A stretch of DNA of 40,828 nucleotides, taken from assembly GCA_038745535.1 (NCBI GenBank), contig JBCDLI010000019.1, forward strand, positions 1 through 40,828. The letters are read 5' to 3'. Made by a program: the position numbers and the translations under genes. Below the pieces are notes generated by a model. It was not told the origin of the DNA and made no database searches. It worked only from the letters and a program-made list of their open reading frames with translations. Source of the DNA: JBCDLI01 sp038745535. Its GTDB lineage: Bacteria > Pseudomonadota > Alphaproteobacteria > Rhizobiales > Rhizobiaceae. Below, in pieces: positions 23,554 to 31,875 of the stretch; the first letter of the stretch is position 1, and each line of letters opens with the position of its first letter.

Positions 23554-26500
23554 TCAGTGGATGATGCGGCTTTCAGGGAACATGATCTCAACAACCGTAC
23601 CGCGGCTTGCCTCGGAATGCAGCGTGAACTCAGCACGGTTCGCTTCGACAAGGGCTTTTGTGAGAGGTAGTCCGAGCCCCGTCCCATCGCGATCACGCTC
23701 TGTAGATAGGTTTTCGCGCACCTGTTTGAACGGTTGCATTGCAAGATCGATTTCTTTGTCCGTCATCCCAATTCCGGTGTCCTTGATGCGGACAACCAAG
23801 CCATTGTCGCGCTCATAGTGCGTACCCACCACGATCAATCCGCCGGCCGGAGTGAAGCTCACCGCATTGGATAAAAGGTTGATGATCACCTGCCGCATGG
23901 ACCGGGCATCTGCCACAACACGAGGCAACCGATTGGATAGATTGGTTCTCAAAATGACACGATTGGCAGACGCTTGCGGCTGCAACATCGAGATAACATC
24001 ACGCGCGATTTCGTTAAGATCGGTTTCAGAAAACTCTAATTCCTGGCTACCAGCTTCGATTTTCGAAATATCGAGAAGGTCATTGACCAATTCCAGCACG
24101 TGTCGACCCGATTTATTGATATCGGCAAGATAAGCCTTGTAGCGGTCATTCTTAAGCGGTCCAAAACGCTCCTCGCGCATCAGGTCCGAAAACCCAATGA
24201 TCGAATTCAGCGGCGTTCTGATTTCATGACTGATCTTTGCAAGGAACACCGATTTGGATGATGACGCCTCCTCGGCATCCTTGCGCGCCTGCTCCATGGC
24301 GGCTTCGTTTTGCTTCCACTGCGTGATGTCGCGAATAACCGCGCAATAAGCTGAGCTTGCAGGCAGGCGAGCGATGGTCATGAAAAGTGGAAGGAAGCCG
24401 CCATTGCGTTCTCGACCGAGCACCTCCCGGCCTTCGTTCAGCACGCTTTGAACGCCGTTGCCCGCCAGCGATTGCAGATAATCCATCGCCGCTTGTTGGC
24501 TTTCCTGGGCAAAGAGCATGCGGAAACTCTTGCCTTCGATGTCATCGCGATCGTACCCGAAGAGTGCCCGACCGGGGCCATTCACCGAACGGATAGCTCC
24601 ATCGGTTTGAACAATGATTACACCATCGCTTGCGATGTCGATGATGTTCTCAAGCTCTTGAATGTGGTCTTGAAGCTCCGCTTCCATGGCGCGGTTCTGC
24701 TCATCGATCTCGGCGCTTTTCGTCGCAACGTCGAAAGGCTGTGATACATCGTTTGCATCAACCTCTCGGGGCTGCCCACGCTCAATGGGATTAAACGCAA
24801 CGACGTTATCGGTGCTATCCGGTAATGGGTCTTCGGTCTCGTTTTCGCCGCGAACGTAAGGGCTTTGTTGGGAAGGATCCTCATTTAACGGATCAAACGC
24901 GAACATGATGGCTGACTGACCTTCAAACGGAATGATCTGCATATGCGCGCGCGCAGGAAATTTCTCGTCATGCGCGCCAACGATTGTAACCGCGCCTTTA
25001 AAGCTCTCGCCATCTCCCAAGTCTTGGTCCAGCCGCGATGGGCCATCGATCAACGCGCCAAGTCCGCCGCGCGTATTCAGGTCTTCAATATCGTCATAGC
25101 CAGTCATAACCTGAAAGCGCATATTGCCAAAAACCGCCCGTTCATCGCGAACGATCAAAAGTGCTAGCGGCAGTTCGTCGATCATATCAGCCGTTAGGCC
25201 GTGAGCAGGCGCAATATCGCTTTCAGTTTCGCTTGCCTCGTCGGACACGGTTTCCTGATCTGCTTCATCGCTTAGCGAAAAGCCGATCGGCGGAATTTCA
25301 GCCTGTCTGGCCACCTGCATTTGGAAGTCGTCGGCATCTGGATCGGAGACCGGCTCTGCTGCCTCGGCAGTTTCTGAGATTGCGATGGGTGTTTCATCGC
25401 GCTCCTCGTCTTCTTCGGTATCACTTTCGATTAGCGCAGCGCTAAGCTCGTCAGCCGCTTGTCGGTCTTCAGCAAAGTCTGGCTTGGATGTGGGCTCGTC
25501 TTCCGGTCTCTCCGCTGCTGAGCCGATATCGGCGCCTTCCAACACACCGTCGGTTTCTGCCGGCTTGGCGTCGCGGGATAAGGACTCACCAATTGCATCA
25601 AACGCCGCGCGTTCTTTGCTTGTAAGTTGAGGCGATAGATCGCTGTATTCATCACCATCGTCCTCAGCATCGCGAACGAACCGCGATGGCAACTGTGCTG
25701 AGTTGAGAACTGGCGGTTCACCTTCAAATGGGTCCGTAGACGCTTCGCTTGCTGTTTGTGTTTCATCGGCGCCCGTTTCGTCGAAAATCGAAGGCGGAGA
25801 CTCATAGCCCACCGGGGCCGTGACCAAACTCTCCACATCAGCGCTCAGTGGATCAATGACAGCATCTGAAACACGTACGACCCCGAAGCCGCGGTATCCT
25901 TGAAACTCGCGATCACGGTTGTAATAGGGCAGGGCGGCCAGATCGACTGGAACGCGCAAATCCGCTCCCTGCACCGGCCACATCACCGTCTTGCCCGACC
26001 AAGTATCTCGTCGTGAGATAGAGCGCCCGATGTCACCGTTTTCGTCAATTTTCAGTTTTGATGAAACCTCAGCAAACGATTTGCCGACGACATCGGATAG
26101 CTGCGGACCAACGGTTTTGCGAAACTCTTCGGATATCTCGGTGAAAGTGCCGTCGCCATCCATTTTCCAGACAAACCGGATCGGGTTGAGTGCGGGCTCA
26201 AAGCTGAACGTCTCTGTGTCTGGGGAAATTTCGCCGGTATCACCGATGTTCTCTACAAAGCCGACGTTGGTCTCGGCAGGTGGCTTACGAGGTGTCTCCG
26301 CAGCGTCGACCTCTGTAGATGCTACAGCACTTGTCGGTTCGTCGTCCGCAGTCTGGGTGGGTAGCTGATCATCCGGTACGACAATATCTTGCTGCTCCGC
26401 CGCTGGTACAGGTTCCGCAACACGTAGAAGTTCTTCCGCCATATCGGGGGTATCTGCGGTTGCTGGAATACTTATCGCAGGCTCGTTTCCGGCCTCATCT

Positions 26501-27147
26501 TCGACCGCGACACACAAAACCAAGTTGCGACCGTCATCGCCGTCGCTCAGCCGGCCAATGCCAACCGCGACTTGGCCCCCAATGGAGTTCTCTGCCTGCC
26601 TTTTTACGAGGCTATCATCTTCGGTCGCCACTTCAGCCGCAAGCGCACGCAGCTCTTGTTCGCTCGGTGCGACCTCTTCAAAAAGTGTGTTTGTTGCCAG
26701 CACCGCTCCCTTCGCGTCGATGATGGCCGCGCTCGCGCCGCTCTCCCCAATCATAGCAAGAAGATCAGCGAAATTGTCCGATGTCTCCTTGAGCGGTTGC
26801 TTTTCCAGCACCACCAAAACCAGCTCATCTGCATCGGTGACCGATAGGCTTGCCTTGCGAAGAACCGATGCCACACCGACGGTGAACCGTAAAAGCAAAT
26901 CGCGCGTGCGACCCGCCCTGACAGCTGAAAGCGACGCTTTGATTTGCCGCTTTGCAATTGCCATACCTCGTTCGGCGGCACCGTTGTCCAGCGCTTCGTC
27001 ATTCAGCCCTAAAAGCTTCGCGCTTTGAGCATTGAACCACAAAAGCTCGTCGCCACGAGCATCAAAAAGCAATGCAGGACTGCTATTTAAGAGCGTGTCG
27101 CGCACCCCCTCCATGACAGCGAAATCGATAAATGCTCGATCAGACAT
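23554..27147 (-). CDS. PAS-domain sensor histidine kinase, PdhS type
   Basis: 1197 residues from the ATG at 27147, with AAGAG 7 bases upstream; an in-frame TTG two codons earlier is the alternative. There is no membrane segment, so it is likely cytosolic. PAS-like regions lie in the first about 200 residues, near 330-440 (Phe-Val-Trp-Lys-Met-Asp-Gly-Asp-Gly) and at about 680-780. Between 440 and 670 is an acidic, Ala/Glu/Asp-rich linker. A last PAS (about 830-955) precedes HisKA with His974 in Ile-Ser-His-Glu-Ile-Arg-Thr-Pro-Leu-Asn, and the ATPase has Asn-Leu-Leu-Ser-Asn-Ala (about 1090), Asp-Thr-Gly-Ile-Gly-Met and Gly-Thr-Gly-Leu-Gly-Leu. The Arg-Phe-Gly-Pro-Leu...Arg-Tyr-Lys-Ala-Tyr-Leu block is typical of PdhS/PleC/DivJ-like kinases, which act on DivK and thus on CtrA in Hyphomicrobiales. 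A CtrA-type box lies 38 bases upstream. Confidence 0.85.
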   Translation of the reverse strand: MSDRAFIDFAVMEGVRDTLLNSSPALLFDARGDELLWFNAQSAKLLGLNDEALDNGAAERGMAIAKRQIKASLSAVRAGRTRDLLLRFTVGVASVLRKASLSVTDADELVLVVLEKQPLKETSDNFADLLAMIGESGASAAIIDAKGAVLATNTLFEEVAPSEQELRALAAEVATEDDSLVKRQAENSIGGQVAVGIGRLSDGDDGRNLVLCVAVEDEAGNEPAISIPATADTPDMAEELLRVAEPVPAAEQQDIVVPDDQLPTQTADDEPTSAVASTEVDAAETPRKPPAETNVGFVENIGDTGEISPDTETFSFEPALNPIRFVWKMDGDGTFTEISEEFRKTVGPQLSDVVGKSFAEVSSKLKIDENGDIGRSISRRDTWSGKTVMWPVQGADLRVPVDLAALPYYNRDREFQGYRGFGVVRVSDAVIDPLSADVESLVTAPVGYESPPSIFDETGADETQTASEASTDPFEGEPPVLNSAQLPSRFVRDAEDDGDEYSDLSPQLTSKERAAFDAIGESLSRDAKPAETDGVLEGADIGSAAERPEDEPTSKPDFAEDRQAADELSAALIESDTEEDEERDETPIAISETAEAAEPVSDPDADDFQMQVARQAEIPPIGFSLSDEADQETVSDEASETESDIAPAHGLTADMIDELPLALLIVRDERAVFGNMRFQVMTGYDDIEDLNTRGGLGALIDGPSRLDQDLGDGESFKGAVTIVGAHDEKFPARAHMQIIPFEGQSAIMFAFDPLNEDPSQQSPYVRGENETEDPLPDSTDNVVAFNPIERGQPREVDANDVSQPFDVATKSAEIDEQNRAMEAELQDHIQELENIIDIASDGVIIVQTDGAIRSVNGPGRALFGYDRDDIEGKSFRMLFAQESQQAAMDYLQSLAGNGVQSVLNEGREVLGRERNGGFLPLFMTIARLPASSAYCAVIRDITQWKQNEAAMEQARKDAEEASSSKSVFLAKISHEIRTPLNSIIGFSDLMREERFGPLKNDRYKAYLADINKSGRHVLELVNDLLDISKIEAGSQELEFSETDLNEIARDVISMLQPQASANRVILRTNLSNRLPRVVADARSMRQVIINLLSNAVSFTPAGGLIVVGTHYERDNGLVVRIKDTGIGMTDKEIDLAMQPFKQVRENLSTERDRDGTGLGLPLTKALVEANRAEFTLHSEASRGTVVEIMFPESRIIH

Positions 27148-27184
27148 ACTCAAACTCTTAACACCGCGCTGATTTTGGAACAGC

Positions 27185-27200
27185 TTAACGGTTTATTAAC
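27185..27200 (+). promoter_or_regulatory. Putative CtrA-binding box upstream of the PdhS-type kinase
   Basis: TTAACGGTTTATTAAC is a perfect TTAA-N7-TTAAC match. It lies 38 to 53 bases before the kinase start and about 140 bases before the divergent phasin start. The distance suits a CtrA site overlapping or next to the kinase promoter. Binding is inferred from the motif and from the known role of PdhS-type kinases in the CtrA pathway. Confidence 0.55.
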
Positions 27201-27339
27201 TGCCAAAATTGGCTCCATGCGTCCAGATTTACGAGTCAAATCAGCGGTTTTCGTCGCCGCGTAGTTAATTTCTCTAGGTTGTCAGTATTGCCTTATTCCT
27301 GTTTGATTCTGCGAAGGAGCCTGCACTGGAGATAACAAA

Positions 27340-27789
27340 ATGGCAAAAAAACCAGCACCCAAAGACGACATCGCGCTCGGAATGCAGACCGCAGAGGAGA
27401 TGATGGATACGATCAAATCCGCCGCTGAGAAGTCGGTAAATTCTGCGAAGCAATCGTACAAAACAGCCATTGAAGCCGCCGAAGACTTTCAGGAAACGAT
27501 GTCTCAGAACGTGACGATGGCAAGCAATGAAAGCACCAAGCTCTCGCTCGCCGCGATTGAGAAGATGCGTCAGAATGCAGACGACGCCTACGAGCATATG
27601 CAGAAAATGTCGGCTGTGAAATCGCTGTCCGAAGCCATGGAACTACAAAGTGCCTATCTGCGTCAGCAGGCAGAGCGTGCGGTTGAGAACGCAAAGGAAT
27701 TTCAGGCGGCTGCTCAAGAGGCAAGCGCGAAGATTAAGCAGCCTGCGCAAGACATGATGGACAAGGTCATAAAACAGGTTTCGAAGTAG
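27340..27789 (+). CDS. Phasin family protein
   Basis: 149 residues with a GGAG ribosome site 8 bases before the ATG. It is almost wholly helical and amphipathic, rich in Ala, Glu, Lys and Gln, with Ser-Ala-Lys-Gln-Ser-Tyr-Lys-Thr-Ala-Ile-Glu-Ala-Ala-Glu-Asp-Phe and Leu-Gln-Ser-Ala-Tyr-Leu-Arg-Gln-Gln-Ala-Glu-Arg, the latter a typical phasin_2 motif. The N-terminus is basic (Lys-Lys-Pro-Ala-Pro-Lys). Phasins coat polyhydroxybutyrate granules; some members have other, poorly defined roles, and no PHB genes are in the window. It is divergent from the PdhS-type kinase and shares a 192-base promoter region with it. Confidence 0.85.
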   Translation: MAKKPAPKDDIALGMQTAEEMMDTIKSAAEKSVNSAKQSYKTAIEAAEDFQETMSQNVTMASNESTKLSLAAIEKMRQNADDAYEHMQKMSAVKSLSEAMELQSAYLRQQAERAVENAKEFQAAAQEASAKIKQPAQDMMDKVIKQVSK

Positions 27790-27819
27790 ATTTATCCTGC
27801 TTTTCCTACCCAATAGCCA

Positions 27820-27849
27820 GCAAGCGAAGTTTGATAATCCTTCGCTTGC
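27820..27849. repeat. 10-bp inverted repeat between phasin and tRNA-His
   Basis: GCAAGCGAAG (27820-27829) and CTTCGCTTGC (27840-27849) form a perfect 10-bp stem with a 10-base loop, 31 bases after the phasin stop. No T run follows on either strand, so it is not a standard rho-independent terminator. It may stabilise the phasin mRNA 3' end or end it in a factor-dependent way. Confidence 0.6.
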
Positions 27850-27891
27850 CAAAACTGCAGCCAATCAGTATTGCGCCTGCGGGTGCCTCGT

Positions 27892-27968
27892 GCGGACGTA
27901 GCTCAGTTGGTTAGAGCGCTGGATTGTGGCTCCAGAGGTCGGTGGTTCAAATCCACCCGTTCGTACCA
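27892..27968 (+). tRNA. tRNA-His (anticodon GTG), without G-1 and with A73
   Basis: The cloverleaf folds well: acceptor stem GCGGACG pairs with CGTTCGT (one G-U at 1-72 and one at 4-69), U8-A9, a D arm from 27901, anticodon stem CTGGA/TCCAG with loop TTGTGGC giving anticodon GTG, T arm GGTGG/CCACC around TTCAAAT, and CCA encoded at 27966-27968. Most bacterial tRNA-His genes have an extra G-1 paired with C73. Here the base before G1 is T and position 73 is A, so no G-1:C73 pair can form. This is the altered tRNA-His described for a large group of Alphaproteobacteria, which pairs with an unusual HisRS such as the one at 38592. Confidence 0.97.
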
Positions 27969-27992
27969 CCCATTTGTTTCGCAAGCAGACCT

Positions 27993-29576
27993 TCAAAACA
28001 GCTTCGCTTGAGTTGCCGGCGTTTCCCGGATTTTCGCCGATTTTGACTTTGGCGCTCTCGATCTGGCAGCAGCGCCCGCCACGTGAACATCTACAAAATC
28101 TTCATCAGCGAACTCCACCTGCAACATGTCGCCGGACTTGGTGCTCTTCGATTTTGAAACAGGAACGCCCTCCGCGTTTCGGACGACGGCAAAACCGCGG
28201 GAAAGCACGCTCTTGTAAGACAGTGTTTCGAGCAATCGGCGGAACTTCTCCATCCGGTCGTTCAAACGCGTATTCTTCTTATCGATTACGGCATCAAGTT
28301 TCTGGACAGCGCGCTCAAGCTGGTTTGCCGCATTCGCATGGGTCTGTGCCATCTGCTCATGCCGCAATCGGGCCCTTTGCTGTGCGAAAAGACCCCGTTT
28401 GATTTCTGTTTGACGGGCAAGTGCCCGCGGAAGGGCCGAGCTTTGAATGTCGAGCCGTGTCCGTCCATTCATGATCCGCGATTGAACATGGATCGGGCTA
28501 AGCGCGGCGGAAAGAGAAGAAAGGCGCAGCTTGTACTGGTTTAAAACATTCAAGAGCCCTTGAGTAAGCCGTATCTGGGCTTGGTCCACATGCTGCCGGG
28601 GTTGCTCCAACAGTGTTTCTGGCTTTGGCATTATGCGGGACAGTGCGCTGAGCCGCTCCCTTCTGAGCCTGGTGGTTTGGCTACCGGCTTGATGCAGTCG
28701 CGCCGCTGTTGTCGCCAGATAAGCGGCAAGCTCAGCCTTGACCGGCACTGCTATTTCCGCAGCTCCTGTCGGCGTCGGCGCGCGCCGGTCTGAAGCGAAA
28801 TCAATAAGGGTCGTGTCTGTCTCGTGTCCCACTGCCGAAATCAGCGGAATTTGGCTTTCTGCAGCGGCTCGAACAACAACCTCTTCGTTGAAGCCCCAAA
28901 GGTCTTCGATGGAGCCACCGCCGCGCGCGACAATCAAAAGGTCCGGGCGGGGAATTTTTGTCAGTCCGTTGATTTGGTTGAAGCCGTTTATCGCACTAGC
29001 GACTTCCATCGCCGACGTTTCGCCCTGCACACGTACGGGCCAAACCATCACATGCACCGGAAAACGATCGTTCAAGCGGTGCAAAATATCTCGAATGACC
29101 GCCCCTGTGGGTGAGGTGACGACACCGATCGTTTTCGGCATGTAGGGAAGTCCCCGCTTACGGGATTGATCAAACAAACCCTCAGCAGCAAGCTTGCGCT
29201 TTCGTTCTTCCAGAAGCGCCATCAACGCGCCTTCACCGGCGGGTTCGATCGCGTCGATCACCATCTGATATTTCGATTGCCCGGCAAACGTGGTGATGCG
29301 TCCCGTCGCGATGACTTCCAGTCCTTCTTCAGGCCGGATAGACATCTTCGCTGACGCGCCCTTCCAGATCACGCCTGCGAGCACGGATCGCTCGTCCTTC
29401 AAATCGAGATAAACATGACCAGAAGCCGGTCGCGACACACGACCGAGTTCGCCGCGCACACGCACGCGACCGAATGAATCTTCCATCGTGCGCTTAATTG
29501 CGCCCGATATCTCCGAGACTGAGAACTCGGCAACGTTTGAAGGGCTGGAACCTTCGGCGCGCTCAACACTTTCCAT
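27993..29576 (-). CDS. xseA: Exodeoxyribonuclease VII large subunit
   Basis: About 527 residues from the ATG at 29576; a start 23 codons earlier is possible, and no ribosome site decides between them. The N-terminal OB domain starts Glu-Phe-Ser-Val-Ser-Glu-Ile-Ser-Gly-Ala-Ile-Lys-Arg and has Val-Arg-Gly-Glu-Leu-Gly-Arg-Val-Ser-Arg-Pro-Ala-Ser-Gly-His-Val-Tyr. The catalytic core has Ile-Gly-Val-Val-Thr-Ser-Pro-Thr-Gly-Ala-Val-Ile-Arg-Asp, Ala-Arg-Gly-Gly-Gly-Ser-Ile-Glu-Asp-Leu-Trp-Gly-Phe-Asn-Glu and Ser-Ala-Val-Gly-His-Glu-Thr-Asp, all XseA hallmarks. A long coiled-coil region follows, and the C-terminus is Ser/Lys/Pro rich. With XseB it degrades single-stranded DNA into oligonucleotides during repair. 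The small-subunit gene xseB is not in the window. It is convergent with tRNA-His. Confidence 0.95.
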   Translation of the reverse strand: MESVERAEGSSPSNVAEFSVSEISGAIKRTMEDSFGRVRVRGELGRVSRPASGHVYLDLKDERSVLAGVIWKGASAKMSIRPEEGLEVIATGRITTFAGQSKYQMVIDAIEPAGEGALMALLEERKRKLAAEGLFDQSRKRGLPYMPKTIGVVTSPTGAVIRDILHRLNDRFPVHVMVWPVRVQGETSAMEVASAINGFNQINGLTKIPRPDLLIVARGGGSIEDLWGFNEEVVVRAAAESQIPLISAVGHETDTTLIDFASDRRAPTPTGAAEIAVPVKAELAAYLATTAARLHQAGSQTTRLRRERLSALSRIMPKPETLLEQPRQHVDQAQIRLTQGLLNVLNQYKLRLSSLSAALSPIHVQSRIMNGRTRLDIQSSALPRALARQTEIKRGLFAQQRARLRHEQMAQTHANAANQLERAVQKLDAVIDKKNTRLNDRMEKFRRLLETLSYKSVLSRGFAVVRNAEGVPVSKSKSTKSGDMLQVEFADEDFVDVHVAGAAARSRAPKSKSAKIRETPATQAKLF

Positions 29577-29682
29577 TCCACAGATATGTTCGCGGCGACG
29601 CCTTCCGTCAACGCACGAGGCGAGTACCCACACCTTACCTCGCAAAAGACAGTCCGGCGTCAGGAAACGAGAGGATCACACA

Positions 29683-30036
29683 GTGTCATCATCGAAATCA
29701 CACGAGCAAATTTGGGAGGAATGGGGCGATCTGGTGAATATGGCTCCATCCGAAATCGAGGAATGGCTCAAGTCCGACGAAAGCAAATCGGTCGGCGATA
29801 GCGAAGGTGAAAACACGACCGGTCGCGCATCGGGAAAGCGCATCGTCGAGATCAAACGCACCAACAAGGATGAACTAAGTGACGACCAGTGGGATCACAT
29901 GGCCACCGTCGTCGGCTACATCAAACGCCACTGTTCTCAAGGCGGGCCGAAAGACGATGTGAAGACATCCGCTTGGCGTTATTCACTCATGAATTGGGTC
30001 CATGACCCGCTTGCCGAAGACGGCTGTCGCAGCTAA
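29683..30036 (+). CDS. DUF3140 family protein
   Basis: 117 residues starting at a GTG (29683), chosen because a GAGG ribosome site lies 8 bases upstream and the DUF3140 homology begins right after it; the longer open frame upstream reads into the xseA region and has no family features. The core reads Ile-Trp-Glu-Glu-Trp-Gly-Asp-Leu-Val-Asn-Met-Ala-Pro-Ser-Glu-Ile-Glu-Glu-Trp-Leu, then Ile-Val-Glu-Ile-Lys-Arg-Thr-Asn-Lys-Asp-Glu-Leu and a His-Met-Ala-Thr-Val-Val-Gly-Tyr-Ile-Lys-Arg-His segment, ending with Thr-Ser-Ala-Trp-Arg-Tyr-Ser-Leu-Met-Asn-Trp-Val-His-Asp-Pro. The role is unknown; relatives have been loosely linked to DNA binding. It is probably cotranscribed with the transporter gene 27 bases downstream. 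Confidence 0.85.
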   Translation: MSSSKSHEQIWEEWGDLVNMAPSEIEEWLKSDESKSVGDSEGENTTGRASGKRIVEIKRTNKDELSDDQWDHMATVVGYIKRHCSQGGPKDDVKTSAWRYSLMNWVHDPLAEDGCRS

Positions 30037-30063
30037 CGCCAATGCGGGAGATAACGATGGCGC

Positions 30064-30987
30064 ATGGCAGCAACCAACAACAACGACCAACCGTTTGAGG
30101 CAGCCGACTACGCGCTCTATGCGGTCACCGTCGCCTGCTGGTCTGCATCCTGGTATGCGCTTTCGCTGCAGCCGGGCATCGTCGCCAACGAGGTATCGCT
30201 CGTTTATCGGTTCGTCATCGCCGCCGGTATCATGCTTGTTTGGGTGCTTCTGACATCGGCCCAAATTCGCTTTTCCCTCCGCCAGCACATCGTGTTCGCG
30301 ACAACGGGTATTTTCATTTTCTCCAGCAACTTCCTGCTGTTTTACTACGGTTCGCAATATCTCGTCAGCGGGTTGTTGTCGGTCGTTTTCTCCACCGCAG
30401 CCCTTACCAATCTGCTCATTTCAAGCGTTGCAACACGCACCGTGCCAAGCGCGAAAATAGTGCTGGCAATCCTGATCGGAATTATCGGCATCGGCCTTAT
30501 CTTCCAAGCCGAAATCGCCTCGCGGGGCTTCGGTGACGGCGTGCTACTTGGGCTCGCATTCTGCGTTTGTGGTACGTTGAGTTTTTCCCTCGGCAGTGTT
30601 GTTTCGGGTCAATTGCAGTCGTCCGGCAAGGTTCCCTTGGTATCGGCAAACATGTGGGGCATGTTCTACGGTATCTGTTGGGCAGCAATCCTGGCGGTGG
30701 TCCAAGGCAAGCCGTTCAACTGGGATCCGCGACCTGAATATCTCTGGTCGCTTATCTTCTTAGCGGTCGTATCGACCGTGATCGCATTCGCATCATACTT
30801 GAAGCTCGTCGCGCGAATAGGCTCCGGGCGGGCAGGCTATGCGACGGTCATATTTCCGATTTTCGCGCTGCTCATCTCCACCTGGCTGGAAGGATACCAG
30901 TGGGGCTTGCTTGCGGTGCTCGGCCTCACGCTGGTCATCGCTGGAAATGTGCTCATCACGCGCGGAAGTCAGAGAAAACGGGCTTGA
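30064..30987 (+). CDS. EamA/DMT-superfamily transporter
   Basis: 307 residues with about ten membrane helices in two EamA repeats. The first repeat starts Asp-Tyr-Ala-Leu-Tyr-Ala-Val-Thr-Val-Ala-Cys-Trp-Ser-Ala-Ser-Trp-Tyr and has the Glu-Val-Ser-Leu-Val-Tyr-Arg-Phe helix start (the Arg-Phe pattern of EamA). The second starts Gly-Val-Leu-Leu-Gly-Leu-Ala-Phe-Cys-Val-Cys-Gly-Thr-Leu-Ser. The tail after the last helix is Arg-Gly-Ser-Gln-Arg-Lys-Arg-Ala. Members export or import small metabolites across the inner membrane; the substrate is not predictable. I use the ATG at 30064, as GGGAG lies about 13 bases upstream. The stop directly abuts the stop of the convergent DUF937 gene. Confidence 0.9.
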   Translation: MAATNNNDQPFEAADYALYAVTVACWSASWYALSLQPGIVANEVSLVYRFVIAAGIMLVWVLLTSAQIRFSLRQHIVFATTGIFIFSSNFLLFYYGSQYLVSGLLSVVFSTAALTNLLISSVATRTVPSAKIVLAILIGIIGIGLIFQAEIASRGFGDGVLLGLAFCVCGTLSFSLGSVVSGQLQSSGKVPLVSANMWGMFYGICWAAILAVVQGKPFNWDPRPEYLWSLIFLAVVSTVIAFASYLKLVARIGSGRAGYATVIFPIFALLISTWLEGYQWGLLAVLGLTLVIAGNVLITRGSQRKRA

Positions 30988-31875
30988 TCAATTGCCCTGA
31001 TAGACCCGATCCATGCCGCGCATGTACTGGTCAAACACTTGCTCAACCGACCTTTGATACTGGTCCTGAAAACGCTCTTGGCTCTTTCGGCCCGCATCAA
31101 ACATGTCGCCGAACAGGTCTTCGTAGGGCGCTTTTTGCTGCGGCGCAGGCGCTGGATCAGGTTCGGCAGCGGGTTCTGGTGTCGGTGTGCCGACCATTCC
31201 GCCCATCATGTCCTGCATGATCTTGCTCCACGGATTATTATCCGCATTGAGCGGATTGGGCACACGTCCATTGTCAGCAGGATCATCGGGCGCAACTTGT
31301 TGGCCGGTGCCGAAAATCTGCTGCAGTGCATTGCCGAGCGGATTATCCATCGGGTCAGGTGTCGATGCGCGCGATTGCATGCCGCCGCCTTGCATCATCT
31401 GCTCGATGATTTGGCCGAACACATTTGTCGGTGCCGAAGGCGCAGACTGCATCTGCCCCGTCATCTGTTTGTACATGCCACCCATGAGCGTCGATGCAAT
31501 CACGGGCAGCATTTGTTGAAACATCTCTTGGCCCATGCCTGTCGCCTGCGCGGCTTGGGCAGAAATTGCGCGGCTCACGTCTTTTGAACCGAAGAGGTGG
31601 CCAAGAATCCCATTACCTTCCGCGATGCCTGCAGGCTGAAATGCGTGGGTTAGATCATCGAAATAATTTGCGTGACGACCCCCCGACAGTGCCTGCATCC
31701 AGTTGCTGACAGACATTGGGTCAGACGTGTTGCGACGAAATCCTTGCGAAAACGCGGGCATAAGTGCCGCAACCGCGTTCTCCATCTGGTCTTGGTTGAG
31801 CCGAAACTGCCGCGCCATCACATCAAGGGCATTGCCATTTTGGGCTTGCATAAGTGTTTCGAAGAGATTGACCAT
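30988..31875 (-). CDS. DUF937 domain protein
   Basis: 295 residues. The N-terminal about 190 residues form the DUF937 domain, Ala/Met/Gln rich and helical: Met-Val-Asn-Leu-Phe-Glu-Thr-Leu-Met-Gln-Ala-Gln-Asn-Gly at the start, Met-Glu-Asn-Ala-Val-Ala-Ala-Leu-Met-Pro-Ala-Phe-Ser-Gln-Gly and Gly-Ile-Leu-Gly-His-Leu-Phe-Gly-Ser-Lys-Asp-Val. The C-terminal third is low complexity with Pro-Thr-Pro-Glu-Pro-Ala-Ala-Glu-Pro-Asp-Pro-Ala-Pro-Ala-Pro and Gln/Asp/Arg-rich helices. No signal peptide. The family is widespread in Proteobacteria, with no established role. It stands alone, 135 bases from the gshA end. Confidence 0.85.
   Translation of the reverse strand: MVNLFETLMQAQNGNALDVMARQFRLNQDQMENAVAALMPAFSQGFRRNTSDPMSVSNWMQALSGGRHANYFDDLTHAFQPAGIAEGNGILGHLFGSKDVSRAISAQAAQATGMGQEMFQQMLPVIASTLMGGMYKQMTGQMQSAPSAPTNVFGQIIEQMMQGGGMQSRASTPDPMDNPLGNALQQIFGTGQQVAPDDPADNGRVPNPLNADNNPWSKIMQDMMGGMVGTPTPEPAAEPDPAPAPQQKAPYEDLFGDMFDAGRKSQERFQDQYQRSVEQVFDQYMRGMDRVYQGN

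Noticed and set aside
27993..29645. A longer xseA start at 29645
   Set aside because: The extra 23 residues (Arg/Cys/Gly rich) are unlike XseA N-termini and no ribosome site supports them; the OB domain begins soon after the ATG at 29576.
29488..29682. A longer DUF3140 reading frame beginning inside the xseA region
   Set aside because: The additional residues are Ser/Arg/Pro-rich and lie mostly antisense to xseA; the GTG at 29683 has a good ribosome site and starts at the family homology.
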